64,000 nucleotides of DNA from Cytophagales bacterium WSM2-2 (GTDB lineage: Bacteria > Bacteroidota > Bacteroidia > Cytophagales > Cyclobacteriaceae): NCBI GenBank assembly GCA_015472025.1, contig BNHL01000001.1, positions 558,001-622,000 on the forward strand, read 5' to 3'. The translations under genes were made by a program, and so were the position numbers. Position 1 is the first letter of the stretch. Each line of letters begins with the position of its first letter. Positions 63,583-64,000 of the stretch are shown here, in pieces. The notes beneath the pieces are model-generated. The model was not told the origin of the DNA. It did no database searches and saw only the letters and a program-made list of their open reading frames with translations.

Positions 63583-63936
63583 ATGAAAACCATCCTGTTT
63601 TTTGGTCTTGCTATTTTTGGTTCATTTAGTTCAAAATGCCAGGTATTTCAGACCGGAGATTCTTCTAGTCTAAAAAAATATTTCAACCACCAGTTTAATC
63701 AAGGCCTGTTGTCAAAATCAAAATCCCCAGGCCAGTATCTGAAAGAGCAAAATCAGCTGAGTCATACTGTTATGGGTATCAATGAACCAGTTAAGATGAA
63801 CTACAATATTGACGGTTATCTGAATCAATTAAAATATTCGCAAACCGTACATATGATGCTCAGCCATCTCCATCCTCTCGCATCAGAAAGGATGATTAGA
63901 TCACAAAGTGATTTCCCACTGCTATTTGGGAATTAA
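63583..63936 (+). CDS. Small secreted protein of unknown family
   Basis: A 117-residue protein from the ATG at 63583, giving signal peptide MKTILFFGLAIFGSFSSKCQ; 21 upstream codons are open but do not add a signal. The mature part is polar (SSLKKYFNHQFNQGLLSKSK, NIDGYLNQLKYSQTVHMMLS, HLHPLASERMIRSQ). No family recognised. The last 64 bases of the window after it show no feature. Confidence 0.5.
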   Translation: MKTILFFGLAIFGSFSSKCQVFQTGDSSSLKKYFNHQFNQGLLSKSKSPGQYLKEQNQLSHTVMGINEPVKMNYNIDGYLNQLKYSQTVHMMLSHLHPLASERMIRSQSDFPLLFGN

Positions 63937-64000
63937 TTATTGTTATTTTTTTCCTGTCTGCAACAATACAACCCATTCGTTTCCAAATAATCGATGTACT

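Overview
The window looks like chromosomal DNA of a Bacteroidota bacterium, most likely a Cytophagales-type free-living species. The reasons are signal peptides ending in AQ or SQ, several promoters of the TTTG / TAnnTTTG type used by the Bacteroidota primary sigma factor, and typical families of the phylum (TonB receptor with a carboxypeptidase-like N-terminal domain, DUF3857, DUF2807, MORN-repeat proteins, a two-subunit-type serine dehydratase alpha chain, the metY-metX-hom operon, PorV/PorQ-like barrels). I see no rRNA, tRNA, CRISPR array, insertion sequence or phage gene. Gene density is high and both strands are used.

Layout. 1-2.7 kb: end of a fatty acid desaturase, a GmhB-like phosphatase, a GT87 mannosyltransferase and a divergent polyprenyl-phosphate mannose synthase. 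2.8-9.3 kb: a TPR sensor kinase broken by one frameshift, a LolC/E-type permease, NamZ-like muramidase, endonuclease III and Met-tRNA formyltransferase. 9.4-12.7 kb: an unrecognised three-gene module present twice in tandem. 12.7-20.7 kb: MATE pump, SnoaL-like protein, glycosyltransferase, OmpA-type protein, acylphosphatase, a DeoC/GapN operon and a nuclease-like protein. 20.9-25.1 kb: a 1400-residue TPR protein with an exact 714-bp internal tandem duplication. 25.2-28.5 kb: two tiny membrane proteins, an anti-sigma/ECF sigma pair and dihydrolipoyl dehydrogenase. 28.8-35.2 kb: FabG followed by a signalling cluster of TPR proteins, two of which carry a lone histidine-kinase dimerisation domain without an ATPase domain, flanking one complete soluble TPR kinase.

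35.2-39.3 kb is the most striking regulatory region. A consensus promoter is followed by a SAM-I-type riboswitch and then by a 48-codon leader ORF with 11 cysteine codons in its last 22. The last cysteine codons can pair with a downstream complement. Then come metY, metX and hom. This looks like a two-input leader sensing SAM and cysteine (or charged tRNA-Cys).

39.4-48.4 kb: MutL, two rhomboids, a cyclase-family hydrolase, a DUF3857 protein, an M42 peptidase, small membrane and secreted proteins and serine dehydratase. 48.4-51.3 kb: a small His/Cys-rich secreted protein and a TonB receptor behind a perfect promoter that leaves almost no 5' leader. 51.5-57.5 kb: M28 peptidase, cytidylate kinase with a tiny lipoprotein gene, rhodanese, NAD synthetase and Lgt. 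57.5-64 kb: outer-membrane proteins (Omp85 type, PorQ-like barrel, HhH-domain barrel), a MORN protein and DUF2807. In three places a terminator-like hairpin with a T-run lies inside the signal-peptide codons of a downstream gene.
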